Shown: in pieces, positions 8,276-17,580 of the stretch
Numbering within the stretch: position 1 is the stretch's first letter
How the letters are laid out: every line of letters begins with the position of its first letter
Assembly: GCF_015679185.1 (NCBI RefSeq)
Contig: NZ_CP064939.1
Location: 2,356,001 to 2,420,000, forward strand
DNA from: Pedobacter endophyticus
GTDB lineage: Bacteria > Bacteroidota > Bacteroidia > Sphingobacteriales > Sphingobacteriaceae
Reading direction: 5' to 3'
Length of the DNA stretch: 64,000 bases
The notes under the pieces: generated by a model
The model's database searches: none
The model's input: only the letters and a program-made list of their open reading frames with translations
What the model was told of the DNA's origin: nothing
Translations under genes and position numbers: made by a program

Positions 8276-9727
8276 TTACTCTTTCCACCGCCACTCTCCG
8301 GCAATGGTTAAAGGTTCTTTTAAGTTTTGTGATTCCAGAAAAGCCTTTAGCGCTTGTTCGCTTTGTACCTCAACCGGAATTTTTGGTGTATTGGCCAAAG
8401 CGTAAGTCAGCATTGCACTAAAGCGGACCGTATTTTTCAATTCCTGTTCATCTACCAGTTTAAACGAATCGCCATCTGAGTGGTAATAAGGGCCAGAATT
8501 ATTTGGTAATTTACCGCCAAAACCGCCGCCGGTAGGGATGCCTTCGAGCATAAAAGGTTGGTGATCGCTATGCAGGCCAGCCCCGGCATTGAACAGATTT
8601 TTAAAGCCGGTATCTATCTTAACGATGTCGGCACCCCATGTGGTAAATAAATCTTTCATTTCGGCACGCGAAGTGGTAAACCCCTTCGGATCGTTGGTCA
8701 TATCATAATTGAGCATAAACTTTACCTGGCTTAACGTTTTGTCTTTTTTTGCCTGATCGATGAATGCTTTGGAGCCTAACAAACCTTGCTCCTCGCCCAT
8801 AAACAATACAAATTCAACGGTACGTTGCGTTTTCAGGTTCAGCCTGGCAAATGTACGAGCCATATCCATAATAGCGAACGAGCCAATTCCATTATCGATG
8901 GCCCCGGTAGCTAAGTCCCAGCTATCTAAATGTCCCCCAACTACGATCTTATCTTTCGGCAGTTCTGTACCTTTAAACGTAGCAATTACGTTTCGTGCTT
9001 TAATCAGACCAGAGAAATTAGTCATCGCGATGTGCGCAACCTGTGGCTGAGATTTCAATTTTTCCTTCAAGGCCATTCCGTCTTCCAAACCAATGCAAAC
9101 CGCGGGGATCGAAATTAACTTCCCTGTTACCGATGCTGTTCCGGTTAATAGCACGCCATCTTTTACGGTATTGATAATAATGACACCAATAGCACCATAC
9201 TTAGTTGCAATTGCAGTTTTCTCTGATCGGTGAAGCGATTTGGTACCAACGGGCGAACCGGGCAAAACGCCGAGATAGATTAAGGCCACCTTGCCCTTAA
9301 ATTTATCGCGATTTGCTTGATAATCTGCCTCCAAGCCATTGCCGGCATCAACAATGTCGCCCGTAACATCGGCCTTTACCGGAGAGTGAGCCAGGGTGAC
9401 AGCCTTCATTTTAACCAGACTATTTTTATCAGCACCAATTTCTACGCTGATTGTTTTTCTTGCCCAACTTTCTACCTCAAAAGGCTGAAATTTAACCTCA
9501 CAACCGTACGACTTCAATAAATCGTAAGCATATTGTTCTGCTTTTGCGCCATTTGCAGAACCAGTTAACCGATGGCCAATGGTTTCTGTTTCGTACTTGA
9601 GTGTTTGGTAAGCTTTTGAATTTTGTTGTACTTCGTTATTGATCTTTTGGAAAACATCGTCAAAGTTGTTTTGGGCGTTGGCAAGTAGAACGGAAAAAGT
9701 AAGCGAAAGCGCGAAAAGGTATTTCAT
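8276..9727 (-). CDS. Secreted M28 family metallopeptidase with PA domain (carboxypeptidase Q-like)
   Basis: The start at 9727 gives a 483-residue protein with a clean signal peptide (MKYLFALSLTFSVLLANAQ). An upstream in-frame ATG at 9949 would add 74 residues without signal character and is rejected. The M28 zinc ligands are visible in order: VVGGHLDSWD (His, then Asp in GAIDNG), GEEQG, NYDMTND and LHSDHQPF. A protease-associated domain is inserted before them, with the AIATKYGAIGVIIIN core. It should hydrolyse dipeptides or N-terminal residues in the periplasm or outside the cell. It stands alone, with a long repeat-containing region upstream. Confidence 0.9.
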   Translation of the reverse strand: MKYLFALSLTFSVLLANAQNNFDDVFQKINNEVQQNSKAYQTLKYETETIGHRLTGSANGAKAEQYAYDLLKSYGCEVKFQPFEVESWARKTISVEIGADKNSLVKMKAVTLAHSPVKADVTGDIVDAGNGLEADYQANRDKFKGKVALIYLGVLPGSPVGTKSLHRSEKTAIATKYGAIGVIIINTVKDGVLLTGTASVTGKLISIPAVCIGLEDGMALKEKLKSQPQVAHIAMTNFSGLIKARNVIATFKGTELPKDKIVVGGHLDSWDLATGAIDNGIGSFAIMDMARTFARLNLKTQRTVEFVLFMGEEQGLLGSKAFIDQAKKDKTLSQVKFMLNYDMTNDPKGFTTSRAEMKDLFTTWGADIVKIDTGFKNLFNAGAGLHSDHQPFMLEGIPTGGGFGGKLPNNSGPYYHSDGDSFKLVDEQELKNTVRFSAMLTYALANTPKIPVEVQSEQALKAFLESQNLKEPLTIAGEWRWKE

Positions 9728-10138
9728 AGGAAACGGTTGATTGAATTTATTCGATGAAAATACAAAATTTAGACTCAGCATCCGGGCTGTAACGGTTATT
9801 TTGCTTTTGCTGTCTAATATTATTAGAATTGATCGGATGTCAGTCTGAGCGTAGAAGAAGACCTGTTTTTCGAGGTATTTAAAAGCAACTTTATCGACTC
9901 CCCTTCCAAACGTTATTTTCCAACTTGCTGTAGATAAAGTCATTGTCACGCTGAGAAGAGAAGCATCTCTTACCTATTTGGCACTGCCCTTAGCAAACTA
10001 ACGCCCCTTTTTGGATAGTGTTTTCTTAGCATTGGCATTCCATCGCTTCGGGATATTCGTACCTACCATTAACGTTTTTGTAACTATTTGAATGACAGGA
10101 ATCTAATTTTAAGTAGCAAAATGGTTAACGCTAGGTAT

Positions 10139-10245
10139 GAACGGTCGTCATTCCCAATTTAATTGGGAATCCTAAAGCAGAAAGAAAGGCCTTGGCTCAG
10201 CATTAATCCCGTACGTACGGGACCGCCTGCGCGGGAAAGACGGCA
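10139..10245 (-). repeat. 107-bp GAACGGTCGTCAT-type palindromic element
   Basis: It starts GAACGGTCGTCATTCCC and ends GGGAAAGACGGCA. Nested stems include CCCAATTTAATTGGG and CCCGTACGTACGGG. Its reverse complement matches the element at 43354-43460 over its whole length with few differences. Confidence 0.75.
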
Positions 10246-10339
10246 GAATAATGAGCATCATTCATATTGATTTTTATGAGAACAAATTAAACTACCATTG
10301 GCGTTTTTATGCACTTCGCTCTTTTATAAGGCTATAAAT

Positions 10340-10449
10340 GAACGCTCGTCATCCTTCCCGAAACTTCAGGAGGGATCCTAATGCTAAGGCTTTAAACCCG
10401 AAGCTTCGGGACCGCCTGCGCGGGATCCGATAGCTATCGGATGACGACC
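10340..10449 (-). repeat. GTCGTCAT-type palindromic element, variant
   Basis: It starts GAACGCTCGTCATCC and ends GGATGACGACC. Internal stems are CCCGAAGCTTCGGG and GATCCGATAGCTATCGGATG. It belongs to the same family as 10139-10245 with different interior stems. Confidence 0.7.
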
Positions 10450-10654
10450 ACCTTAAAAACGTCACTTGATATTGATTTTTTGTTAAAAATTACCCTTCAG
10501 GATGACACAAAATATAACCACTAAGTATTTTATGTCATTTATTGATTTTATGAATAAACTAAAACTGAATGTGACAGAAATATCTTATTAGAAATAATTA
10601 TATCAAATTTAGACAGCTTTTTAGGTATCAAAGTGGTTAAAAAACAATAAAGCA

Positions 10655-11704
10655 CTATTTTTTCAACGCCTTTTTCGGAAATACCAGCGATGCCACAATA
10701 CTAATAACCAATATGGCCAAAATCACAATCAGCGAATGTTCGGTGGTAAAGCCCCATTCTTCTAAATAAACATGTCCTAACATTTTGACCCCGATAAAGG
10801 CCAAAAGAACAGCCAATCCTGTTTTGAGATAATGAAATTTATGGATAATATTTACGAGTAAAAAGAACATCGATCGTAACCCCATGATGGCAAAAATGTT
10901 CGAAAAGAATACAATATAAGGATCTTTGGTTACGGCGAAAATTGCCGGAATGGAATCGACAGCAAAAAGCAGATCGGTAAATTCTACAATCAGCAGCACA
11001 ATGAAAAGCGGGGTTACATATCGCTTATGATCGATTTTTACGAAGAAGTTTTTGCCCTCATATTTCGGGTGAATTGCAAAAACCTTCGATGCCCACCTTA
11101 CTACGGGGTGGTGTTCGGGATCGATCTTGTCATCTTCTTCCTTACTGAAAAACATTCTTATGCCCGTTATTACAAGGAAAACACCGAACACATACAATAT
11201 CCAGGCAAATTTGGCTATTAACGCAGCGCCAACAAAGATGAAGACAAAGCGCATAATAATAGCGCCTAAAATACCCCAGAAAAGTACCCGGTGATAGTAT
11301 TTTTCTTCTACGGCAAAGGCCGAGAAAATAAGTACGATTACAAAAATATTGTCAACAGAAAGCGCATATTCAATTACATAGCCCGTTAAAAATTCCAGTC
11401 CAAGGTTTTGTTTATAAAGCGCTAAGCTGGCATCAAAATTATTGGGATCGAGTAATATGTGGTGCTGGTGCTTAGCAACAATCTCTTTCAAATGGGCAAA
11501 ATCTTTAATGCCGTGCAATTGATGTCCTTCGGTTAATAAGATAAAGTAAAATCCAATGGCAAGCGCAACCATAATGAAACTCATTACAGCAGCTTGTTTT
11601 AAGCTCACAATGTGCTCCTTACGACTGAATAAGCCGAGGTCTAAAGCCAAAACAAGGGTTATAAAAAGCAAAAACCCTAAGCTAAAAAGTAATTCGTTAC
11701 CCAT
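10655..11704 (-). CDS. TerC/Alx family membrane transporter
   Basis: This 349-residue multi-pass membrane protein has about eight hydrophobic segments. The TerC signatures are YVIEYALSVDNIFVI (first conserved Asp-Asn) and VEFTDLLFAVDSIPAIFAV (second acidic pair), with the KDPYIVFFSNIFAIMGLRS segment following. Alx-type members export manganese, while others are linked to tellurite resistance or metal loading of secreted proteins. Its ATG overlaps the TAA of the upstream prenyl synthase gene by one base (TAATG), so the two are translationally coupled. The functional link between them is not obvious. Confidence 0.9.
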   Translation of the reverse strand: MGNELLFSLGFLLFITLVLALDLGLFSRKEHIVSLKQAAVMSFIMVALAIGFYFILLTEGHQLHGIKDFAHLKEIVAKHQHHILLDPNNFDASLALYKQNLGLEFLTGYVIEYALSVDNIFVIVLIFSAFAVEEKYYHRVLFWGILGAIIMRFVFIFVGAALIAKFAWILYVFGVFLVITGIRMFFSKEEDDKIDPEHHPVVRWASKVFAIHPKYEGKNFFVKIDHKRYVTPLFIVLLIVEFTDLLFAVDSIPAIFAVTKDPYIVFFSNIFAIMGLRSMFFLLVNIIHKFHYLKTGLAVLLAFIGVKMLGHVYLEEWGFTTEHSLIVILAILVISIVASLVFPKKALKK

Positions 11705-12675
11705 TATTTTTTACGTTCAGTAGTGTAAAGTACAAGTTGTTCTAATCCTGTTCTGGCTTCGCTGGCCTCAAATTGATGTAAAATAGCGAAGGCTTGATTT
11801 TGATATTCTACCATCTTTTCGTTGGCATAGTGAACACCTTGTTGCGCATTAACAAAGTCTATAATCTGTTTTATTTTGGCCGGATCGTCTTGATGGTTTT
11901 TCACTAAGTTGATCATTTTCTTCCGATCGGCCTTATCGGCTCTGTTCAGCGCATAAATTAAAGGCAATGTTACCTTTTTTTCTTTAATATCGATGCCTAA
12001 CGGTTTACCTACGTCGTCGGTTCCAAAATCAAAAGTATCGTCCTTAATTTGGAAGGCAATACCCACCTTTTCGCCAAACAAGCGCATTTTTTCGATTGTT
12101 TCATCATCTGCACCCGCCGAGGCAGCGCCCGCAGCACAGCACGAAGCGATAAGGGAAGCGGTTTTTTGTCGGATTACCTCAAAATAAAGTTCTTCCGAAA
12201 TATCCATCCTCCTCACCTTTTCAACCTGCAAAAGCTCGCCCTCGCTCATCTGCTTCACAGCTTCCGATACTATCTGTAACAATCTGTGTTCGTTATTGTT
12301 TACCGATAGCAGCAAACCCTTTGCCAATAAATAATCGCCAACCAAAACCGCTATCTTATTTTTCCATAGGGCGTTAATAGAAAAAAATCCGCGTCGTTCG
12401 TAAGCATTATCTACCACATCATCGTGTACCAATGTTGCCGTATGTAAAAGCTCTACCAACGCCGCACCCCGATGTGTAGATTCGGTAATGCCACCGCATA
12501 ATTTTGCTGCAAAGAACACGAACATCGGTCGCATTTGCTTGCCTTTCTGCTTTACAATGTAATGGGTAATTCTGTCGAGCAATGGCGCATCGCTATGCAT
12601 AGAATCTTTAAAGGTTTTTTCAAACGCTTTAATATCGGCGGCTATGGGTTTCTTTATCTGTTCGATTCCTGGCAT
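11704..12675 (-). CDS. Polyprenyl diphosphate synthase
   Basis: This is a trans-isoprenyl diphosphate synthase of 323 residues from the ATG at 12675. It has both aspartate-rich motifs: DDVVD (within TLVHDDVVDNAYERRG) and DDTFD (within IKDDTFDFG). Such enzymes chain-elongate isoprenoids for the menaquinone side chain. A TTG 24 bases upstream at 12699 is in frame but lies inside a TAAGTTTG promoter box (12697-12704), so it is very unlikely to be the start. The stop codon overlaps the TerC start. It acts in the cytosol or at the membrane surface. Confidence 0.93.
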   Translation of the reverse strand: MPGIEQIKKPIAADIKAFEKTFKDSMHSDAPLLDRITHYIVKQKGKQMRPMFVFFAAKLCGGITESTHRGAALVELLHTATLVHDDVVDNAYERRGFFSINALWKNKIAVLVGDYLLAKGLLLSVNNNEHRLLQIVSEAVKQMSEGELLQVEKVRRMDISEELYFEVIRQKTASLIASCCAAGAASAGADDETIEKMRLFGEKVGIAFQIKDDTFDFGTDDVGKPLGIDIKEKKVTLPLIYALNRADKADRKKMINLVKNHQDDPAKIKQIIDFVNAQQGVHYANEKMVEYQNQAFAILHQFEASEARTGLEQLVLYTTERKK

Positions 12676-12696
12676 TAGGTCGAAAAATTTTGATTG

Positions 12697-12704
12697 CAAA
12701 CTTA
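12697..12704 (-). promoter_or_regulatory. -7 promoter box of prenyl synthase/TerC operon
   Basis: TAAGTTTG on the minus strand fits TAnnTTTG and lies 21 bases before the ATG at 12675. It also overlaps the spurious TTG start. Confidence 0.45.
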
Positions 12705-12923
12705 AGCTAATTTCCCATAAAACGGTAATGTATAATCAGCATTTGGAGAGGCTACCTGGCGATTTGAATTAGCCAGTGCGATGGATTTATTGCCCCAGGC
12801 TAATAACCCAACGCTTTTTACGCACTGCCGTGTACGCTGTTCAGGTTCAAAAAACCATTGAAACGTAATTTATTCACGTTTTATTCTACCAAACGATTAC
12901 ATTTTTCTACCTTGTTTTAAATT

Positions 12924-13946
12924 ATGAAGAAGCGCTACAAGCTTTTACTGGGTTTTTCTGCACTGCTTGTAATGGGGTACTTATTGGGGCCACGACCCAA
13001 GAAACCGCTTTACGGCATCAAATTTACGCACCTCCCGGATTTGGACGGCCTGGACCAATATGTTCAGGATACGGAAGCAACGCACCGGATAAAGCCCGGT
13101 AATGAGGCCGAAATTGTTTGGGCCGATCCGCTGCACCAACAAACCGAATATGCGGTGGTTTATTTACATGGTTTTTCGGCTTCGAAAATGGAGGGCAACC
13201 CCGTGCACCTCAATTTGGCCAAAGCACTAAATGCAAATTTATACCTTGCCCGATTGGTTGATCATGGGCTGGACACGGTTGCACCGATGCGGAATTTCAC
13301 TGCCGATAGGCTTTGGGAAACCAGCAAGCAAGCGTATGCCATTGGCAAAAAACTGGGCAAAAAAGTAATATTGATCGGCACCTCAACGGGAGGAACGGTT
13401 GCATTGAAGTTGGCAGCCATCTATCCCGAGGTTCACAGCTTGATTTTACTTTCGCCGAATGTAGCCATCAACGATAAAAATGCGTGGCTACTTAACGATC
13501 CGTGGGGATTACAGATTGCCCGCCGAGTTTTAGGCAGCGCAGAGCGCAGAGTGGATGGCAGAACTGAAGAACATAAGAAATACTGGTACACCAATTACCG
13601 CATCGAAGCTTTGGTAGAGCTGCAGGAATTTATAGAAAGCACGATGATAAAAAGCACATTTAAGGCGGTGAAGCAGCCTGTTTTAATGCTTTATTATTAT
13701 AAAACGGAACTAGAACAAGACCCTGTTGTACGTGTGAATGCGATGCTTAAAATGTTCGATGAACTTGGAACACCGGATCACCTGAAAAGAAAAATAGCTA
13801 TCCCAAATGCCGGGAATCATGTAATTGGCTCTTATCTGGCCTCAAAAGACCTGGCTAGTGTACAAACAGCCATTACAAGCTTTGTGGAGAATGTGTTGAG
13901 CGTTCCTTTAAACCAAAACAATGAAATTAAAACCGCTCTTAATTGA
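12924..13946 (+). CDS. Alpha/beta hydrolase, membrane-anchored
   Basis: The 340-residue protein has a short N-terminal hydrophobic anchor (LLLGFSALLVMGYLLG, residues 7-22) following basic residues. The alpha/beta hydrolase core begins near residue 75 with VVYLHGFSAS (oxyanion HG). The nucleophile elbow is GTSTGG with Ser about residue 153. A late GNHVIGS supplies the catalytic His. The substrate is unknown; serine lipases and esterases share this layout. The gene overlaps the next reading frame by 26 bases, so the two are probably coexpressed. Confidence 0.85.
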   Translation: MKKRYKLLLGFSALLVMGYLLGPRPKKPLYGIKFTHLPDLDGLDQYVQDTEATHRIKPGNEAEIVWADPLHQQTEYAVVYLHGFSASKMEGNPVHLNLAKALNANLYLARLVDHGLDTVAPMRNFTADRLWETSKQAYAIGKKLGKKVILIGTSTGGTVALKLAAIYPEVHSLILLSPNVAINDKNAWLLNDPWGLQIARRVLGSAERRVDGRTEEHKKYWYTNYRIEALVELQEFIESTMIKSTFKAVKQPVLMLYYYKTELEQDPVVRVNAMLKMFDELGTPDHLKRKIAIPNAGNHVIGSYLASKDLASVQTAITSFVENVLSVPLNQNNEIKTALN

Positions 13947-14475
13947 AACTTTATGGCTGTTGACGATAACTGCAGTTAGCACGCTAATATGTTACTTGTT
14001 ATTTGGAAACGAGATTTTTAAAAACAAGTTAGACATCAATTTACACGATACTTACTTCGTAACCCAGTCGGCGCCGGTAATATTTACTTTAGCTGCTATA
14101 ATCAGTTTTATCACTTATTTAATCAGAGCAAGTACACAAAGATATACTCTCAAACCTCAAAATTTAATAACCGTCGTTTTAGGCGTCCTTTTAATAGTCC
14201 TTTTCTCGCAGTTGATAGCTGTCCTCTCCTATTTCAGTCTTAGTGAGGCAATGAACCAATTTTCAGGTGGGAATAATTTGGGTAACGGTTGGAATGTTTC
14301 TCCAAAGTTGGCAACAGTAAAAGATAAAAATGAATTCAATTTTTGGCACGCAGCAACATACATTCTGCTTTTGATCCAGGCGGTTATTGTGTTATCATTA
14401 TGCAAGGTGTGCTATCATTGGGGAAAAAGTAAGTCAACAGCTATCTCCGATGGATTGCTGAACGACAAAATCTAA
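13921..14475 (+). CDS. Membrane protein with cytochrome-oxidase-like HDTYFV motif
   Basis: The 184-residue protein has about four membrane segments (residues 8-28, 48-68, 82-105 and 143-163). Just before the second is DINLHDTYFVTQ, which closely resembles the helix VIII start of haem-copper oxidase subunit I (LHDTYYVVAHFHY). The haem-ligating histidines of that helix are absent here. I do not know its function. The start lies 26 bases inside the end of the hydrolase gene in another frame, and no better ATG follows before the first membrane segment. Confidence 0.75.
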   Translation: MKLKPLLIETLWLLTITAVSTLICYLLFGNEIFKNKLDINLHDTYFVTQSAPVIFTLAAIISFITYLIRASTQRYTLKPQNLITVVLGVLLIVLFSQLIAVLSYFSLSEAMNQFSGGNNLGNGWNVSPKLATVKDKNEFNFWHAATYILLLIQAVIVLSLCKVCYHWGKSKSTAISDGLLNDKI

Positions 14476-14984
14476 TCTTTGCTGGTCGTCCTGAGTTTTG
14501 ATATTTTTCAAAAAAGATCAATGTAACTTGCGTTTGTTTAGTTGTCGTCTTTCCCGCGTAGGCGGGAATCCTAAAGCACAAGGAAAAGCGTTAGCATTAA
14601 GATCTCTCCCGAAGTTCGGGAAGGATGACAGCAAGGGTTTTGTTATGCTAAGAGCCGAAGCATCTGTACCTACTTCTTACCGTCATTGCCCACTAATTTA
14701 GACAGTGCGTTATTGGTGTTTTGTTTTTCATCGCTTGCGGATCCTTCGCTATGCTACCATTGACGTAATTTCGTAAATACCATAAAAATCGTCCTTTCGA
14801 CCGAAGTGGAGAAATCTTTGAACCTTAGATAGAGATTTCTCGGCTGCGCTCGAAATGACGACCCTTCTTAAAGCATTCTTCTGAAAAACGACGTCACTCA
14901 TATTGATTTTACGCAGTAAATTAAAACTCAGGATGACAGCATTAAAACGGTCATCCCAAGCGCCCGTTCATGTAAAGACCTATA
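14476..14984. other. Gene-free interval with palindromic repeats
   Basis: No gene was recognised. A GTCGTCAT-family element occupies 14543-14631. A second palindrome at about 14791-14864 has GGAGAAATCT and AGATTTCTC arms and ends CGAAATGACGACC. A similar arrangement occurs around 15987-16126 and 63290-63395. Confidence 0.6.
14543..14631 (+). repeat. GTCGTC-type palindromic element, short variant
   Basis: It opens GTCGTCTTTCCCGCG with CCCGCGTAGGCGGG as a stem and ends CCCGAAGTTCGGG followed by AAGGATGACA. It belongs to the same family as 10139-10245. Confidence 0.65.
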
Positions 14985-15968
14985 TCAACCCGAAATATTT
15001 TTTACAATCATCTCCGCGTGCACCCTCGAGTTTTCGATAAACAACTTATGCGTGTCAAGTCCGCCACAAACGACGCCAGCCAGATACAATCCTTTTACGT
15101 TGGTTTCCATGGTTTCGTCATTATAGGCCGGGCACAGGCTCTCGGGGAGTTCAATTCCAAACTTGCGCAACATGGCGAAATCGGGTTGGTAACCGGTCAT
15201 GGCGATTACAAAATCATTTGAAATGGTCTTGATTCCATCGGGCGTGCGGATATCCACTTCATTTTCCCTTATTTCCAGCAACTCCGAATTAAAATGAGCG
15301 CTTATCGACCCCTCTTTTATTCTGTTCTCGATGTCGGGGCGCACCCAATATTTCACATTCGGGCCAAGCTCGCCACTGCGGATAACCATGGTTACATTTG
15401 CTCCTTTTCTGTAGGTTTCTAAAGCGGCATCGACGCCCGAATTATTGGCGCCAACAACCACAACATTTTGAAAAGCGTACAAATGCGGGTCTTTATAGTA
15501 ATGTGTCACTTTCGGAAGCTCCTCACCTGGTACGTTCATCAACAGCGGCACATCGTAAAATCCAGTGGCCACAATTACGTTATTTGAAGTATAACTGGCC
15601 TTTGAGGTGCTCAGTTCAAAAATATCCTCGTTTTTGGTTACCTGCTTAACTGTTTCAAACAGATTTATGTTCAGATTGAATGTTTCGGCTACCCTGCGAT
15701 AATACTCAACGGCCTCATTGCGATTTGGCTTCGGGTTAATAGTTACAAATGGAACACCGCCGATCTCCAGCTTTTGCGAAGTAGAAAAGAAAGTCATGAA
15801 AACAGGGTAGTTGAATAAGCTATTCACCAGGGCCCCTTTTTCGATGATGAGGTAACTAAGACCCGCCTTTTGGGCTTCAATAGCACAAGCCATACCTATT
15901 GGGCCAGCACCAATAATAAGGATATCGTAATGATTTTGATTTTCCAATAGATTCTTTTTATTTGTCAT
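14985..15968 (-). CDS. ypdA: YpdA-family bacillithiol disulfide reductase
   Basis: This 327-residue FAD/NADPH oxidoreductase of the thioredoxin-reductase fold has the FAD-binding motif IIGAGPIGMAC at residues about 18-28 and the NADPH-binding motif VVVGANNSGVDAAL near 167-180. The late GLYLAGVVCGG segment, with a Cys, is characteristic of YpdA and replaces the CxxC of thioredoxin reductase. Family members reduce oxidised bacillithiol (BSSB) in the cytosol. With YtxJ at 5794 it supports bacillithiol use by this organism. It is monocistronic, flanked by palindromic repeats on both sides. Confidence 0.88.
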   Translation of the reverse strand: MTNKKNLLENQNHYDILIIGAGPIGMACAIEAQKAGLSYLIIEKGALVNSLFNYPVFMTFFSTSQKLEIGGVPFVTINPKPNRNEAVEYYRRVAETFNLNINLFETVKQVTKNEDIFELSTSKASYTSNNVIVATGFYDVPLLMNVPGEELPKVTHYYKDPHLYAFQNVVVVGANNSGVDAALETYRKGANVTMVIRSGELGPNVKYWVRPDIENRIKEGSISAHFNSELLEIRENEVDIRTPDGIKTISNDFVIAMTGYQPDFAMLRKFGIELPESLCPAYNDETMETNVKGLYLAGVVCGGLDTHKLFIENSRVHAEMIVKNISG

Positions 15969-15986
15969 TTACCACAATTTTCGCCA

Positions 15987-16126
15987 TTTCGAATCCCGAT
16001 TTTTTATCGGGAGAGAAATCTGTTGTCTACAAAGTACAAGTTTGACAACTGCCCCCCGTCGGTGGCTTAGGCTCTTCTTGTTTTTTATAGCTTAGGGATT
16101 TCTCCTCGCTCCTCGTTGAAATGACG
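15987..16126. repeat. Palindromic intergenic element
   Basis: CCCGATTTTTTATCGGG is a strong short hairpin at the left. It is followed by GAGAAATCT and, downstream, GGGATTTCTCC before GAAATGACGG. The right portion resembles 14791-14864. Confidence 0.5.
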
Positions 16127-16167
16127 GGTTTATGAACGGTTACGACAAGCTCATTGTGTAATTGTCG

Positions 16168-17580
16168 TTAAACTTTCATCGCCTTACTTGGGCAGGCAAA
16201 GTCGGTTCTTTTTAACCCTGTATTTTTAATTGCGGCATAACCTCCGGCAATATCGATTACATTTTCTACGCCGCGAGATTTTAGTATCGAAGCTGCAATC
16301 ATCGATCGGTAACCGCCCGCACAATGGATATAATAAGTATTTGCAGGATCAATCTCACCCATCCATTCGTTAATAAAATCTAGCGGACGGCTTAAGGTAA
16401 GCTCCAGGTGTTCAGATTCGTACTCGCCCGGTTTACGAACATCCAATGCAGTAACCTCATTTTCTGCGGCCGCCTGCTCAAATGCCTCCGCAGAAACACT
16501 TTCAACAGTATCTATTTCCTTGCCAGCGTCCGTCCACCGCTCAAAACCACCATCTAAGTAGCCAATCGTATTATCATAGCCCACCCGTGTTAAACGCGTT
16601 ATTGTTTCTTGCTCTTTGCCAACCTCAGTAATCAATAAAATCGGTTGCTCAAGGTCGGTAATCAAAGCGCCAACCCAGGGTGCAAACTGACCATTTAAAC
16701 CGATGTTAATTGCGTTCGGTATAAATCCTTTCGCAAAAATCTGTGGATCGCGGGTATCGAGCATCACCGCACCAGTTTGGTTTGCAGCATCTTCAAAAGC
16801 CTGCGGACTTAAAGCTTTCAAACCCTGTTCGTACACGCCGTCGATGCTTTTCACAGCTCCCTTGTTTATTGCCGCATTTTTAGCGAAGTACTGCGGAGGC
16901 GGTAAAATACCATCGGTAACCTCTTTTATAAACTGCGTTTTGGTTTGAGCTTTCAAGGCATAATTAACCTGTTTTTGATGCCCAAGTGTATCAAACGTTT
17001 CCTTACTCATGCTCTTGCCGCAAGCCGAACCCGCACCGTGAGCCGGATAAACGATAACGTCATCAGCCAAAGGCTTTATTTTATCATTTAAAGAATCGTA
17101 AAGCATCCCGGCCAGATCTTCCATTGTTAAATTCCCCTTTTGCGCTAAATCTGGGCGGCCCACGTCGCCTATAAATAAGGTGTCGCCGCTAAAAATGCAG
17201 TGATCTTTCCCATTTTCGTCAGTTAACAAGTAGGTCGTCGATTCGAGCGTGTGGCCAGGTGTGTGCAAGGCGGTTACGGTTACATGGCCAATTTTAAACT
17301 GTTCCCCGTCTTTAGCAATGTGCGCCTTAAATTCAGTTTTCGCCGTTGGGCCATAAATGATCTCGGCCCCCGATTTCTCGGCCAAATCTACATGACCGGA
17401 AACAAAATCGGCATGGAAGTGCGTTTCAAAGATATACTTAATCGTTGCCCCTGCCTTTTCAGCTTTTTTAAGATAGGTTTCTACCTCGCGAAGCGGATCA
17501 ATAATGGCAGCCTCGCCGTTGCTTTCGATATAATAGGCGGCCTCTGCCAAACAACCGGTATAAATTTGTTCTACTTTCAT
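16168..17580 (-). CDS. Metallo-beta-lactamase fold protein with two rhodanese domains
   Basis: The 470-residue protein begins MKVEQIYTG at 17580, with an AAGAAAA tract before it. An ATG five codons earlier at 17595 is the alternative. The N-terminal lactamase fold carries THFHADFVSGH metal ligands and later GDTLFIGDVGRPD, as in persulfide dioxygenases. The first rhodanese repeat (about residues 265-355) has no active-site Cys (LLITEVGKE at that place). The second (about 370-460) has IHCAGGYRS with a Cys. Such proteins oxidise glutathione or low-molecular-weight persulfides and transfer sulfane sulfur. Here the thiol could be bacillithiol, given YpdA next door, but that is inference. Confidence 0.9.
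   Translation of the reverse strand: MKVEQIYTGCLAEAAYYIESNGEAAIIDPLREVETYLKKAEKAGATIKYIFETHFHADFVSGHVDLAEKSGAEIIYGPTAKTEFKAHIAKDGEQFKIGHVTVTALHTPGHTLESTTYLLTDENGKDHCIFSGDTLFIGDVGRPDLAQKGNLTMEDLAGMLYDSLNDKIKPLADDVIVYPAHGAGSACGKSMSKETFDTLGHQKQVNYALKAQTKTQFIKEVTDGILPPPQYFAKNAAINKGAVKSIDGVYEQGLKALSPQAFEDAANQTGAVMLDTRDPQIFAKGFIPNAINIGLNGQFAPWVGALITDLEQPILLITEVGKEQETITRLTRVGYDNTIGYLDGGFERWTDAGKEIDTVESVSAEAFEQAAAENEVTALDVRKPGEYESEHLELTLSRPLDFINEWMGEIDPANTYYIHCAGGYRSMIAASILKSRGVENVIDIAGGYAAIKNTGLKRTDFACPSKAMKV

Larger units (their letters stand above)
9728..10654. other. Gene-free interval with two REP-like elements
   Basis: No gene or RNA was recognised in these 927 bases. Two members of the dispersed GTCGTCAT family are present (10139-10245 and 10340-10449). 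The rest is AT-rich sequence between the TerC gene end and the M28 start, with no obvious terminator. Confidence 0.6.

Noticed and set aside
9728..9949. Upstream in-frame start for the M28 peptidase
   Set aside because: The added 74 residues have no signal character, while MKYLFALSLTFSVLL at 9727 is a clear signal peptide.
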